Source: Pseudoflavonifractor intestinihominis (lineage in GTDB: Bacteria; Bacillota; Clostridia; Oscillospirales; Oscillospiraceae). Taken from it: DNA of 64,000 bases. The notes under the pieces were generated by a model. It was not told where the DNA came from. It saw only the letters and a program-made list of their open reading frames with translations, and searched no databases. Within the stretch, counting starts at the first letter, position 1; the number at the start of each line of letters is the position of its first letter. Location: NCBI RefSeq assembly GCF_040096055.1, contig NZ_JBBMFK010000009.1:66162-130161 (forward strand), read 5' to 3'. Below are positions 7,194 through 16,621 of this stretch, piece after piece. A program made the translations under genes and the position numbers.

Positions 7194-7826
7194 ATGCCGA
7201 GCACGACGTTTTTCAACCTGCCGGCGGAGAAGCGGGAGAAGCTGCTCTCCGCCGCCCGGGCGGAATTTGCCCGGGTGCCCTATGCGGAGGCCTCCATCAA
7301 CAAGATGATCCAGACCGCGGACATCCCCAGGGGCAGCTTTTACATGTACTTCCGGGACAAGGAGGAGCTGTTCCTCTATCTGGCGGGGGAGTACGGCAAG
7401 CGGCTCACCGCCCTGATGGAGGAGCTGCTGGAGAGGCGGCAGGGGGATATTTTTGCCGCCTTTCTGGACCTGTTCGACCGGGTCCAGGCGGAGTACCGGG
7501 CCCCGGAGAGGAGCGAGGGCTGCCGCCACGTCATCAGCATTGTGCGCAACAACAGCGGCGCACAGCTCTCCTCCCTGCTGGGGATGGAGGGCTGCCTGCC
7601 CCCGCCGGGGCGTCTGGTGGAGTGGGTGGACCCCAGGCTGCTGGACCTGCGCAGCGCCGACGACCTGGATAGCATGTTCCACATCCTGATGGGCGTCACC
7701 GGCCAGGCGATGCTCCGGGGCATCCAGGCGGAGGACCCGTCGGCGGTGCGGGACGCCTACCGGCGCACGCTGGACATCTTAAAACGAGGCATGGCGCGCA
7801 AACCGTCTGAGCCGCAGCATGAGTAA
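7194..7826 (+). CDS. TetR/AcrR family transcriptional regulator
   Basis: Probable local repressor of the export operon that follows. 210 residues. The N-terminal helix-turn-helix (about 10-55) carries INKMIQTADIPRGSFYMYF, the signature region of TetR proteins; the rest is the ligand and dimer domain. The ATG at 7194 is chosen because GGAGG (7183-7187) lies six bases ahead; an in-frame GTG at 7179 overlaps that box. It is first in a five-gene operon and its stop codon sits inside the start region of the adaptor gene. The promoter palindrome suggests autoregulation. The inducer is unknown. Confidence 0.88.
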   Translation: MPSTTFFNLPAEKREKLLSAARAEFARVPYAEASINKMIQTADIPRGSFYMYFRDKEELFLYLAGEYGKRLTALMEELLERRQGDIFAAFLDLFDRVQAEYRAPERSEGCRHVISIVRNNSGAQLSSLLGMEGCLPPPGRLVEWVDPRLLDLRSADDLDSMFHILMGVTGQAMLRGIQAEDPSAVRDAYRRTLDILKRGMARKPSEPQHE

Positions 7827-7839
7827 AAGGAGAATCAGC

Positions 7840-9549
7840 ATGGAAAGCACGGAAATCAAGTCAGCGTCCCCAAAGGCCCCGACGGCTCCCGCCAGGCCGG
7901 AGTTCAAGATCCCAAAGCCCAAGAAAAAGCGCAGATGGATCAAGGTGCTCATCGTACTGGTGATTCTGGCCGCGCTGGTGTTCTGGTTCCTGGTGCGGCC
8001 CATTTTGAGCGCCTCCAGCCAGATCGAGAACATGCTCTACCAGACCGGCACGGCGGAGTACCGGGATCTGACCGTCTCGGTGTCGGGTACCGGCACCGTG
8101 GAGCCCGCCGACTCCTACCAGGTCACCGCCCTGGTGAAGGGGGAGATCCTGGACGCCCCCTTTGAGGAGGGCGACCAGGTGGAGAAGGGGGACGTGCTCT
8201 ATCAGATCGACTCCTCCGACGTGCAGAATTCCATCGAGCGGGCGGAGATCACGGTGGAGCAGGCCCGGCTGAGCTACCAGAACGCCCTGGACAGCAAGGA
8301 GGACGCCGCAGAGAACACCGACGTGAAGGCCAGCGACACCGGTGTGATTCAGAAACTGTACTATGGGGCGGGGGATACGGTGACCGTCGGCACGCCCATC
8401 GCGGACATTCTGGACCGGGACACCATGAAGCTGACCATCCCCTTCCACTCCGCCGACGCGGCGGCCTTCTACGTGGGCGAGAGCGCCACGGTGTACGTGG
8501 ACGGCACCGCCGAGACCCTCCAGGGCACGGTGGAGTCCATCTCCCCCGTGGACCAGGCGGGCACGGGGGGCACCCTGGTCCGGGAGATCACCATCACCGT
8601 CTCCAACCCGGGGGCCCTGTCCGACCAGAACACCGGCACCGCCTCGGTGGGCGGGGCGGACTGCGCGGGCACCGGCGCCTTTGACTACGCCGCTCAGTCC
8701 ACCGTCACCGCCAGGACCAGCGGCACTCTGGCGTCCCTCACCGTCTCCGAGGGGGACCGGGTGACCAAGGACCAGATCATCGGCGCCTTTGAGGCCACCG
8801 ATATGGACAGCCAGATCAAAAACGCGGAACTCAGCCTCCGCTCCGCCGAGCTGAGCCTCCAGAGCACCAAGGACCAGCTGGAGAACTACACCATCACCTC
8901 TCCCATCTCGGGCACGGTGATCGAGAAGAACTACAAGGCCGGGGATAACCTGGACACCACCGCCGCGGCGGCGGGCTATCTGGCGGTCATCTACGACATG
9001 TCCAGCCTCAGCTTCACCATGAATATCGACGAGCTGTATATCGGCCAGATCGAGGTGGGCCAGGAGGTGCGCATCACCGCCGACGCCCTGGAGGGCCAGG
9101 AGTTCACCGGTCACGTGAGCAAGATCAATATCAACGGCACCACCATGAACGGCGTCACCACCTACCCGGTCACCGTGGCGATCGACAACCCCGGCGACCT
9201 GCTGCCCGGCATGAACGTGTCCGCCGAGATTCTGGTGGAGCACGCCGAGCACGTGCTCTGCGTGCCGGTGGAGATGGTGGGCCGGGGCGACGTGGTGCAG
9301 GTGCTGCCCGCCGACGCCTATGACAAGGACGGCAACCCGGACTACGCCCGCCTGGTGGAGACCCCGGTGGAGCTGGGCCGCAACGACGACCAGTACATCG
9401 AGATCCTCTCCGGCCTGAGCGAGGGGGATACGGTGGTGTACAAGATGGAGCAGACCAACCTGATCGAGCAGCTCATGACGGGCGCGGCCCAGTCCGGCGG
9501 AGCTCAGGCCGGTGGGGCGGCCACCTCTGGGACGGAGACCGAGCCATGA
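7840..9549 (+). CDS. HlyD/MacA-type membrane fusion protein with duplicated module
   Basis: Extracytoplasmic adaptor of a MacB-type ABC exporter. 569 residues, longer than the usual 380-450. After a basic cytoplasmic stretch comes a transmembrane helix (about 35-60). Two barrel-sandwich/lipoyl plus helical hairpin sets follow: TGTVEPADSYQVTALVKGE with GDQVEKGDVLYQID, and later VTARTSGTLASLTVSEGDRV with ITSPISGTVIEKNYKAGD, then beta-barrel and C-terminal domains and a Gly/Ala-rich tail. ATG 7840 has AAAGGAG seven bases upstream; an in-frame ATG at 7819 lacks one. It overlaps the ATPase gene by four bases. Confidence 0.87.
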   Translation: MESTEIKSASPKAPTAPARPEFKIPKPKKKRRWIKVLIVLVILAALVFWFLVRPILSASSQIENMLYQTGTAEYRDLTVSVSGTGTVEPADSYQVTALVKGEILDAPFEEGDQVEKGDVLYQIDSSDVQNSIERAEITVEQARLSYQNALDSKEDAAENTDVKASDTGVIQKLYYGAGDTVTVGTPIADILDRDTMKLTIPFHSADAAAFYVGESATVYVDGTAETLQGTVESISPVDQAGTGGTLVREITITVSNPGALSDQNTGTASVGGADCAGTGAFDYAAQSTVTARTSGTLASLTVSEGDRVTKDQIIGAFEATDMDSQIKNAELSLRSAELSLQSTKDQLENYTITSPISGTVIEKNYKAGDNLDTTAAAAGYLAVIYDMSSLSFTMNIDELYIGQIEVGQEVRITADALEGQEFTGHVSKININGTTMNGVTTYPVTVAIDNPGDLLPGMNVSAEILVEHAEHVLCVPVEMVGRGDVVQVLPADAYDKDGNPDYARLVETPVELGRNDDQYIEILSGLSEGDTVVYKMEQTNLIEQLMTGAAQSGGAQAGGAATSGTETEP

Positions 9550-10298
9550 TCAAATTTACCGATGTCTATAAGATCTACCCCATGGGGGACACGGCGGTCC
9601 ACGCCCTGGACGGGGTGTCCTTTGAGATCGACGAGGGGGAGTTCGTGGCCATTGTGGGCCAGTCCGGCTCAGGCAAATCCACGGCCATGAACATCATCGG
9701 CTGCCTGGACGTGCCCACCAGCGGCACCTATGAGCTGGCGGGGGTGGACGTGTCCACCATGGACGACGACCAGCAGGCCGTCATCCGCAACAAGATGCTG
9801 GGCTTCATCTTCCAGCAGTACAACCTGATCCCCACCCTCGATGTGCTGGAGAACGTGGAGCTGCCCCTGCTCTACGGCGGCATGTCCTCCTCGGAGCGCC
9901 GGGCGGCGGCCATGAAGGCCCTGGACGCGGTGGGCCTGAGCAGCAAGTACAAGAACCGGCCCAACCAGCTCTCAGGCGGCCAGCAGCAGCGGGTGTCCAT
10001 CGCCCGGGCCCTGGCGGGCAACCCGGGGGTCATCCTGGCCGACGAGCCCACCGGCGCACTGGACTCCCGGACGGGCCGGGAGGTGCTCTCCTTCCTCCAG
10101 CAGCTCAACGCCGCAGGGCACACCATCGTGCTCATCACCCACGACAACTCCATCGCCATCCGGGCCCAGCGGATCATTCGCCTCCAGGACGGGCGCATCA
10201 TCTACGACGGGGACGCCCACGACCCCCGGGCCGTGGTCCAGCCCACCGAGAGCGGCGGGGAGGAGCCCGCGGGCTTCGGAGAGGAGGGGGAGGCATGA
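9546..10298 (+). CDS. MacB-type ABC transporter ATP-binding protein
   Basis: Cytoplasmic ATPase that powers the adjacent permease. 250 residues, with Walker A GQSGSGKST, Q-loop FQQYNLIP, signature LSGGQQQR, Walker B VILADEP and H-loop ITHD; it belongs to the LolD/MacB subgroup by its TGALDS D-loop. The C-terminus carries a short Glu/Gly-rich tail. ATGA overlaps on both sides imply translational coupling with adaptor and permease. The substrate may be a peptide, lipid-linked or cell-wall compound, or an antimicrobial; the sequence does not say which. Confidence 0.93.
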   Translation: MIKFTDVYKIYPMGDTAVHALDGVSFEIDEGEFVAIVGQSGSGKSTAMNIIGCLDVPTSGTYELAGVDVSTMDDDQQAVIRNKMLGFIFQQYNLIPTLDVLENVELPLLYGGMSSSERRAAAMKALDAVGLSSKYKNRPNQLSGGQQQRVSIARALAGNPGVILADEPTGALDSRTGREVLSFLQQLNAAGHTIVLITHDNSIAIRAQRIIRLQDGRIIYDGDAHDPRAVVQPTESGGEEPAGFGEEGEA

Positions 10299-11467
10299 GC
10301 TTTTCCCAGTCCTTCCGTCTGGCGGTCAAGAGCCTGGCCACCAGCAAAATGCGGGCCCTGCTCACCATGCTGGGCATCATCATCGGCGTGGCCGCCGTCA
10401 TCATCATCATCTCCCTGGGCGACGGCATGAACGACATGATCAACTCGGAGTTTGAGAAGATGGGCACCAACCTGCTCCAGGTCCAGATCATGGGCCGGGG
10501 CACCGCACAGAACATTGACGAAGAGGCGATATACGCCCTGGAGGACGAGAACCCGGACTGCATTGCCGCCATGAGCCCCAGCGTCAGCTCCATGGCCACG
10601 GTGAAGCAGGGCTCCGACACTCTGAGCACCACCCTCACCGGCGTGGGGGAGGAGTACATCACCGTCAAGAGCCTGGAGCTGAGCCAGGGCCGGTTCATCC
10701 AGTACATCGACACTGCGCGGATGCAGGATGTGTGCGTCATCGGCTCCTATGTCAGCGAGGAGAACTTCAACGGCGCCGGCCTGGGGGAGAAGCTGTACAT
10801 CAACGGCAATGAGTACACCGTGGTGGGCGTGCTGGCCGAGCAGGCGGACAACACCTCCTACGGCGGCGACAACGCCGTCTACATCCCCTACACCAACGCC
10901 ACCCGGCTCAACGGCAACGCGGTCATCAGCCAGTACCTGTTCACCGCCACCAGCGAGGACACCAACGCCCGGGCCAAGGCGGTGATCGAGAGCACCCTGG
11001 AGCAGTTCTGCGGCGACGATGACTCCTATATGGTCATCTCCATGAGCGAGATGATGAACATGCTGGGCAACATCCAGGGCACGGTCATGACCGTCCTGGT
11101 GGCCATTGCCGCCATCTCCCTGCTGGTGGGCGGCATCGGCATCATGAACATCATGCTGGTGTCGGTGACCGAGCGCACCCGGGAGATCGGCATCCGCAAG
11201 TCCCTGGGCGCCAAGGGCAAGGACATCCGCAGGCAGTTCATTATCGAGGCGGGCACCACCTCCATTCTGGGCGGCATCATCGGCATCGTGCTGGGCGTGG
11301 TGCTGGCCACAGTGGCGGGCAATATCGTGGGCATCACGGCCAAGGCCTCCCTGTCCGCCATTGTGATCTCCGCCGGTGTGTCCCTGGCGGTGGGCGTGAT
11401 CTTCGGCTATCTGCCCGCCAACAAGGCCGCCAAGCTCAACCCCATTGACGCCCTGCGCTACGAGTAA
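10295..11467 (+). CDS. MacB/FtsX-type ABC permease
   Basis: Integral membrane partner of the preceding ATPase. 390 residues, with an N-terminal transmembrane helix (about 22-45), a large extracytoplasmic MacB_PCD domain (about 50-255) and three C-terminal helices forming the FtsX domain (about 270-385). The conserved TERTREIGIRKSLGAKGKDI loop between C-terminal helices contacts the ATPase. This is the normal length and topology for mechanotransmission permeases. It overlaps the ATPase gene by four bases and is followed 14 bases later by the SLH gene. Confidence 0.92.
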   Translation: MSFSQSFRLAVKSLATSKMRALLTMLGIIIGVAAVIIIISLGDGMNDMINSEFEKMGTNLLQVQIMGRGTAQNIDEEAIYALEDENPDCIAAMSPSVSSMATVKQGSDTLSTTLTGVGEEYITVKSLELSQGRFIQYIDTARMQDVCVIGSYVSEENFNGAGLGEKLYINGNEYTVVGVLAEQADNTSYGGDNAVYIPYTNATRLNGNAVISQYLFTATSEDTNARAKAVIESTLEQFCGDDDSYMVISMSEMMNMLGNIQGTVMTVLVAIAAISLLVGGIGIMNIMLVSVTERTREIGIRKSLGAKGKDIRRQFIIEAGTTSILGGIIGIVLGVVLATVAGNIVGITAKASLSAIVISAGVSLAVGVIFGYLPANKAAKLNPIDALRYE

Positions 11468-11481
11468 AGGAGCATACAAAG

Positions 11482-13341
11482 ATGAAGAAACGGATCATTT
11501 GCGCGCTGCTGGCCGCAGTCCTTGTGCTGGGCCTGGCCGCGCCCGCCTTTGCCGCCCAGGTCCAGGTCTCCCTGGAGGAGGCCGCCCAGGTCCTCGCCGC
11601 CCTGGACATCATGACCGGAGACGAGAACGGCGACCTCCACCTGGACCAGCCCGTCACCCGGGCGGAATTCACCAAGCTGACTGTGGCTGCGTCCTCCTGG
11701 GCGAGCAGCGTGGGCCCTGCCGCCAGCATCTCCCCCTACCCCGACGTGCCAAAGACCAGCTGGGCGGCCCCCTATATCCAGGTGGCCCAGGAGAAGGGCA
11801 TGGTGCGGGGCTATCTGGACGGCACCTTCCGCCCCGACAGCCAGATCCAGCTGGTGGAGGGGGTGTCCATGGTGCTCTCCCTGCTGGGGTACACCAATGA
11901 GGACTTCTCCGGCGCCTGGGGCTCGGGCCAGATGGCTATGTACCAGTCCCTGGAGCTGAACCGTGGGGTCACCGCCGGAAAGAACGACCCCATGACCCGT
12001 CAGGATGTCCTGTGGCTGTTCTACAACCTGCTCACCGCCCCCACCAAGACCGGTCAGGTGTACCTGACCACCCTGGGCCACAGCCTGACCGCCTCCGGCG
12101 AGATTGACCGGGTGGCTCTGGTCAACTCGGCCATGGAGGGCCCCCTGGTGGCCGAGGGGGACTGGCAGGCGTCCCTGCCCTTTGCCCTGACCACCGCCAC
12201 GGTGTACCGGGACGGCAAGGCCGCTCAGCCCGCCGACATCCAGACCCTGGACGTGGTGTACTACTCCAAGCCCATGCACACCGTCTGGGCCTGGTCGGGC
12301 AAGGCCACCGGCACCATCCAGCAGATCAATACCACATCCAACCCCACCGCCGTGACGGTAAACGGCCAGACCTATGCCGTTGAGACCGCCTCTGCGGCCT
12401 ACGACCTGTCCGACCTGGGTACCTTCCGGGTGGGGGACAGCGTCACCCTGCTGCTGGGCCGCTCCGGCGGCGTGGCGGCAGTCCGCACGCCCGGTGAGAG
12501 CAGCGCCACGGTGTGCGGCGTGGTGACCGCCATCGGCACCGCCTCCTACCAGGACGCCGGCGGCCACACCTACACCGCCGACACCATCACCCTCACCGCC
12601 ACCGACGGCGGCACCTACCGCTACCGGTACGACAACGCGGACAAGACTTTTGACCCCGGCGATCTGGTCCAGGTCACCGGCGGTACCCAGGTCAGCAAGC
12701 TGTCCTCCGCCTCCCTCACTGGCAAGGTGAGCGCCGACGGGAATTCCATCGGCAGCTGCGCTCTGGCGGCCGACGCGGAGATCCTGGACACCTACGGCGA
12801 CACCCAGACCCTGCGGGTCTACCCCAGCCGCCTGGCCGGGGTGGAACTGAGCGGCAATATGGTGCGCTGGTACTCCACCAACGCCCAGGGCCAGATCGAC
12901 CGGCTGATCCTCAACGACGTCACCGGCGACCTCCACCAATACGGCGTCCTCACCGACGTGACCGAGCAGTCCATGGGCATGCTCATCATGAGTAGCTATG
13001 TCTACGATATCGCCGGGGTACCCGGGGTGTATACCAGCCAGACCGCCATCTGGAACCTGGAGAAGGGGCCCTGCCAGGTGCGGACCGACGGCAAGACGGT
13101 GGAGCGGATCTACAACCTGACCGGCGTGGCGCTGACGGCAGTGGACGGCAGGACCGCCATGGCGGGCACCCGGACCTGGACCATCTCGGACAGCGTGGCG
13201 GTCTACGAGTACCGGGACGAGAACTACTACCGCTCCGATCTGGGCCGGGTCACCGGCGGGGGCTACGACCTGACGGGCTGGTACGACAAGGACCAGACCC
13301 AGGGCGGATGTATCCGGGTCATTATCGCGGAGGCGGAATAA
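11482..13341 (+). CDS. S-layer-homology (SLH) domain surface protein
   Basis: Secreted protein held on the cell wall by SLH domains, which bind pyruvylated secondary polymers. 619 residues: signal peptide (1-24, ending AFAA), three SLH repeats (about 25-75, 80-140 and 145-195, including YPDVPKTSWAAPYI and GYLDGTFRPDSQI), then a long beta-rich region of repeated 60-80-residue units without a family I recognise. AAAGGAG precedes the ATG and there is no terminator between it and the permease gene, so it belongs to the exporter operon; it could be a cargo or a wall-side component. Confidence 0.87.
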   Translation: MKKRIICALLAAVLVLGLAAPAFAAQVQVSLEEAAQVLAALDIMTGDENGDLHLDQPVTRAEFTKLTVAASSWASSVGPAASISPYPDVPKTSWAAPYIQVAQEKGMVRGYLDGTFRPDSQIQLVEGVSMVLSLLGYTNEDFSGAWGSGQMAMYQSLELNRGVTAGKNDPMTRQDVLWLFYNLLTAPTKTGQVYLTTLGHSLTASGEIDRVALVNSAMEGPLVAEGDWQASLPFALTTATVYRDGKAAQPADIQTLDVVYYSKPMHTVWAWSGKATGTIQQINTTSNPTAVTVNGQTYAVETASAAYDLSDLGTFRVGDSVTLLLGRSGGVAAVRTPGESSATVCGVVTAIGTASYQDAGGHTYTADTITLTATDGGTYRYRYDNADKTFDPGDLVQVTGGTQVSKLSSASLTGKVSADGNSIGSCALAADAEILDTYGDTQTLRVYPSRLAGVELSGNMVRWYSTNAQGQIDRLILNDVTGDLHQYGVLTDVTEQSMGMLIMSSYVYDIAGVPGVYTSQTAIWNLEKGPCQVRTDGKTVERIYNLTGVALTAVDGRTAMAGTRTWTISDSVAVYEYRDENYYRSDLGRVTGGGYDLTGWYDKDQTQGGCIRVIIAEAE

Positions 13342-13360
13342 CACGGAGATAACAGCAGAG

Positions 13361-13397
13361 CAGGAGCCCTGGACCGAGCGGTCCAGGGCTCCTGTTT
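13361..13397 (+). terminator. intrinsic terminator of the exporter-SLH operon
   Basis: CAGGAGCCCTGGACC, loop GAGC, complement, then TTTT. Confidence 0.9.
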
Positions 13398-13502
13398 TGG
13401 TTGGGGCTGGAATGGAAGGTGACGCCGCACCCGAAAGGCGCACAAAAATGTCCCGCTCCATTGGGCGTTCTGACAAATCGAAAGGGCAGGCGGGAAGGTG
13501 CG

Positions 13503-13531
13503 TTGTCCTTTGGAGCGAGATGTGCTATACT
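13503..13531 (+). promoter_or_regulatory. sigma-A promoter
   Basis: TTGTCC, 17 bases, TATACT; about 100 bases before the DUF1846 start. The leader between them (13538-13629) shows no structure I can name. Confidence 0.65.
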
Positions 13532-13629
13532 AATTCAGTTATGTGTTCTCAACAGAAATGACACGTTTGATTTTAGATGTAACAGAGAGGATGGGAGGGC
13601 GCGGCGCAGCGGCGCGCCGGGCCGGGACG

Positions 13630-15114
13630 ATGAAGAAGATCGGATTTGACAACAAGAAGTACCTGGAAATGCAGTCCGCCCACATCCGGGAGCGGATCAG
13701 CAAGTTCGGCAACAAGCTGTACCTGGAGTTCGGCGGCAAGCTCTTTGACGACTATCACGCCTCCCGGGTGCTGCCCGGCTTTGCGCCGGACAGCAAGATC
13801 CGGATGCTCAAGGAGCTGCGGGACTCCGCCGAGATCGTCATCGCCATCTGCGCCAACGACATCGAGAAGAACAAGGTCCGGGGCGATCTGGGCATTACCT
13901 ACGATGTGGACGTGCTCCGCCTCATCGACGCCTTCCGGGGCGAGGGGCTGATGGTGGGCAGCGTGGTGGTCACCCAGTACGCCGGCCAGGCCGCCGCGGA
14001 CGCCTTCCGGGCCCGCCTGGAGAGCCTGGGCGTCAAGGTCTACCTCCACTACCCCATCGCCGGCTACCCCCACAACATCGGCCTCATCGTCAGTGACGAC
14101 GGCTACGGCAAGAACGACTATATCGAGACCAGCCGTCCCCTGGTGGTGGTCACTGCCCCCGGCCCGGGCAGCGGCAAGATGGCCGTGTGCCTGAGCCAGC
14201 TCTACCACGAGTACAAGCGGGGCGTCAAGGCGGGGTACGCCAAGTTCGAGACCTTCCCCATCTGGAACCTGCCCCTCCAGCACCCGGTGAACCTGGCCTA
14301 CGAGGCCGCCACCGCCGACCTGGGGGACGTGAACATGATCGACCCCTTCCACCTGTCCGCCTACGGCGTGACCACCGTGAATTACAACCGGGACGTGGAG
14401 ATCTTCCCCGTGCTGTCCGCCATGTTTGAGAAGATCACCGGTGCGTGCCCCTACAAGTCCCCCACCGACATGGGCGTGAATATGGCGGGCAACTGCATCG
14501 TGGACGACGAGGCCGTCCAGGAGGCCGCCTGTCAGGAGATCGTCCGCCGGTACTACGCCGCCCTGTGCGACCGCAAGCAGAACCAGAACGGGGACGAGAC
14601 GGTGTACAAGCTGGAGCTGCTCATGCAGCAGGCCAAGATCAGCCCCGCCATCCGTCCCGTCATCGCCGCTGCCCTCCAGGTGGCCGAGGAGACCGGCAAC
14701 CCCGCCGCCGCCATCGAGCTGCCCGACGGCCAGGTGGTCACCGGCAAGACCACCGGCCTCATGGGCGCCTCCTCCGCCGCCCTGCTCAACGCCCTGAAGC
14801 AGCTGGCGGGCATTGAGCACGAGAAGCACCTCATCTCCCCCCAGGCCATCATGCCCATCCAGACTGTGAAGGTCAAGCACCTGGGCTCCACCAATCCCCG
14901 GCTCCACAGCGACGAGATCCTCATCGCCCTGGCCATCTCCGCCGCCGCCGACCCGCTGGCCGCCGCCGCGCTGGAGCAGCTCTCCGCCCTCCGGGGCTGT
15001 GACGCCCACTCCAGCGTCATCCTCTCCCCGGCGGACAGCGTGACCTACAGCAAGCTGGGCATGCACCTGACCTGCGAACCCCAGTACGAGACCAACAAGC
15101 TCTACCACCGGTAA
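13630..15114 (+). CDS. DUF1846 (UPF0371) family protein
   Basis: 494 residues, the usual family length. It starts with the family N-terminus MKKIGFDNKKYLEMQSAHIRERI, so ATG 13630 is preferred although its Shine-Dalgarno match (GGGACG) is weak and the frame is open upstream. It contains a P-loop-like APGPGSGKMAVCLSQLYHEY near residues 175-195 and a C-terminal oligomerisation region. Structures show a Rossmann-like fold, but a reaction is not firmly established, so only the family is assigned. It is monocistronic between its own promoter and terminator. Confidence 0.88.
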   Translation: MKKIGFDNKKYLEMQSAHIRERISKFGNKLYLEFGGKLFDDYHASRVLPGFAPDSKIRMLKELRDSAEIVIAICANDIEKNKVRGDLGITYDVDVLRLIDAFRGEGLMVGSVVVTQYAGQAAADAFRARLESLGVKVYLHYPIAGYPHNIGLIVSDDGYGKNDYIETSRPLVVVTAPGPGSGKMAVCLSQLYHEYKRGVKAGYAKFETFPIWNLPLQHPVNLAYEAATADLGDVNMIDPFHLSAYGVTTVNYNRDVEIFPVLSAMFEKITGACPYKSPTDMGVNMAGNCIVDDEAVQEAACQEIVRRYYAALCDRKQNQNGDETVYKLELLMQQAKISPAIRPVIAAALQVAEETGNPAAAIELPDGQVVTGKTTGLMGASSAALLNALKQLAGIEHEKHLISPQAIMPIQTVKVKHLGSTNPRLHSDEILIALAISAAADPLAAAALEQLSALRGCDAHSSVILSPADSVTYSKLGMHLTCEPQYETNKLYHR

Positions 15115-15124
15115 GAGGAAACAG

Positions 15125-15162
15125 ACCGCCCCTGTCACCGTGACGCTGACAGGGGCGGTTTT
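15125..15162. terminator. bidirectional terminator
   Basis: ACCGCCCCTGTCA pairs with TGACAGGGGCGGT, followed by TTTT. It lies between the convergent DUF1846 and ABC operons. Confidence 0.9.
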
Positions 15163-15167
15163 GCGTG

Positions 15168-15758
15168 TTACGGAATGACCCGAAGAGGCGGACCGTCCAG
15201 CACGATGACCCGGTCGGCCAGGTCCAGCACCTCCCGGTCGTGGCTGGCCAGCAGGACGGGGATACCCAGTGCCCGGATGCGGGAGAGGATGCGGCCGATC
15301 CGGGGCGGGTCCACGCCGTTGAAGGGCTCGTCTAACAGATAGAGCTCCCCGCCCAGGGCCAGGGTGCGGGCCAGGGCCAGGCGGCGGCACATACCCCCCG
15401 AGAGGGCGGAGGGGAAGGACTTCTCCTCGCCGGTCAGCTCGGCCAGCTCCAGCCAGCGGCCCGCCTCCTGGCGGCGCCTGGGGGGCAGCACGTCGGTGAT
15501 GTGCTCCTCCACGGTGCGCCAGGGCAGGAGCCGGTCCTCCTGGAAGAGAACGGCGATGTCCCGGGGCGCGGGGCCGTCCACGGTGCCCGATTCCCCGGAC
15601 TGGAGCCCGGCAATGACCCGCATGAGGGTGGTCTTGCCGGAGCCGGAGGGGGCGGACAGGGCGGTGATGCCCTCCAGAGGCAGGGCAAGGGAGAAGTGGT
15701 CCAGCACCGTCTTGTCCCCGAAGCGGACGGTGGCGCCGGTGATGCGCAGCTCCTTCAT
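15168..15758 (-). CDS. ABC transporter ATP-binding protein (SsuB/TauB-like)
   Basis: Drives import by the adjacent permease. 196 residues, short for this family, with Walker A APSGSGKTT, Q-loop LFQEDRLLPW, signature ALSGGMCRR, Walker B LYLLDEPF and H-loop SHD. The sequence ends soon after the H-loop, lacking the usual C-terminal extension. Its ATG overlaps the permease stop codon by four bases. By sequence it belongs with nitrate/sulfonate/taurine/HMP importers; the substrate is unknown. Confidence 0.88.
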   Translation of the reverse strand: MKELRITGATVRFGDKTVLDHFSLALPLEGITALSAPSGSGKTTLMRVIAGLQSGESGTVDGPAPRDIAVLFQEDRLLPWRTVEEHITDVLPPRRRQEAGRWLELAELTGEEKSFPSALSGGMCRRLALARTLALGGELYLLDEPFNGVDPPRIGRILSRIRALGIPVLLASHDREVLDLADRVIVLDGPPLRVIP

Positions 15759-16621
15759 GCGCCCCGCCCCCTCTCCATGCGGCGTAACAGGGTTCCGAAC
15801 ATTTTGTCCAGCAGGAAGCTGAGGGCCAGCACGGTGATGGTCCAGGCGAAAAGGGAGGGAGTCTCCAGGTAGAGCTTGGAGTAGTACACCTGGGAGCCGA
15901 TGGCCAGCTTGGGCACGCAGAGGACCTCGGCGGCCACCCCCGCCTTCCAGGCCAGACCCAGGGCGGTGGAGCAGCCGCTGGCAAAGTAGGGCAGCACCGA
16001 GGGCAGGTACACCAGCCGCAGGGTCTTCCACCGGCCGAAGCGCCAGGTCCTGGCCCCCTCCAGCAGGAGGGGGTCGGTCTGGGTGATGCCCTTGAACACG
16101 TTGCCCCACACCACCGGCAGCACCATCAGCCCGGCGCACACGGCGGGCACCAGCCCGGTGGTCACCCACAGCAGGAGCAGGATGATGAAGGAGGCCACCG
16201 GCGTGGCCCGGATGACCCCAACGGCGGGGGAGAGCAGCAGCCGTGCCGGGCGGAAGGCGGCGCAGGCGGCGGCCAGCAGGCCCCCCAGCACCGCCCCACC
16301 CAGGAAGCCGGAGAAGATGCGTGCCAGGGACAGCGCCGCGCTCTGCCACAGCAGGGGCGTGATCGCCAGCTCCACCAGGGTGTGCAGAACCAGCACCGGC
16401 CCGGGCAGCAGGAGGGCCTTGCCCTCTATGATGGCCTCGGCCAGGGCGGCGCCGTCTCCGGACAGCCAGGCGGCGGCGATGGCCTTCCGGCCCACCCACA
16501 TAGCGGCAAGCTGCCATACCCCCAGCCAGAAGGCCGGGGGTATGACAGCCCGCAGGATGTCCCGGCCCAGAGAGCGGCCGGGCGTTTTTTGATTGTCAGG
16601 GGATGTAATAGAACGCGTCAT
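15755..16621 (-). CDS. ABC transporter permease (SsuC/TauC-like)
   Basis: 288-residue binding-protein-dependent inner membrane component with about six transmembrane helices. The EAA loop is recognisable as VFKGITQTDPLLLEGARTW. The ATG overlaps the 3' end of the binding-protein gene by 26 bases, so there is no room for a separate promoter. Together with the binding protein and ATPase it forms one importer of the nitrate/sulfonate/taurine class; the ligand may be an organosulfur compound, a pyrimidine precursor or something else. Confidence 0.9.
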   Translation of the reverse strand: MTRSITSPDNQKTPGRSLGRDILRAVIPPAFWLGVWQLAAMWVGRKAIAAAWLSGDGAALAEAIIEGKALLLPGPVLVLHTLVELAITPLLWQSAALSLARIFSGFLGGAVLGGLLAAACAAFRPARLLLSPAVGVIRATPVASFIILLLLWVTTGLVPAVCAGLMVLPVVWGNVFKGITQTDPLLLEGARTWRFGRWKTLRLVYLPSVLPYFASGCSTALGLAWKAGVAAEVLCVPKLAIGSQVYYSKLYLETPSLFAWTITVLALSFLLDKMFGTLLRRMERGRGA

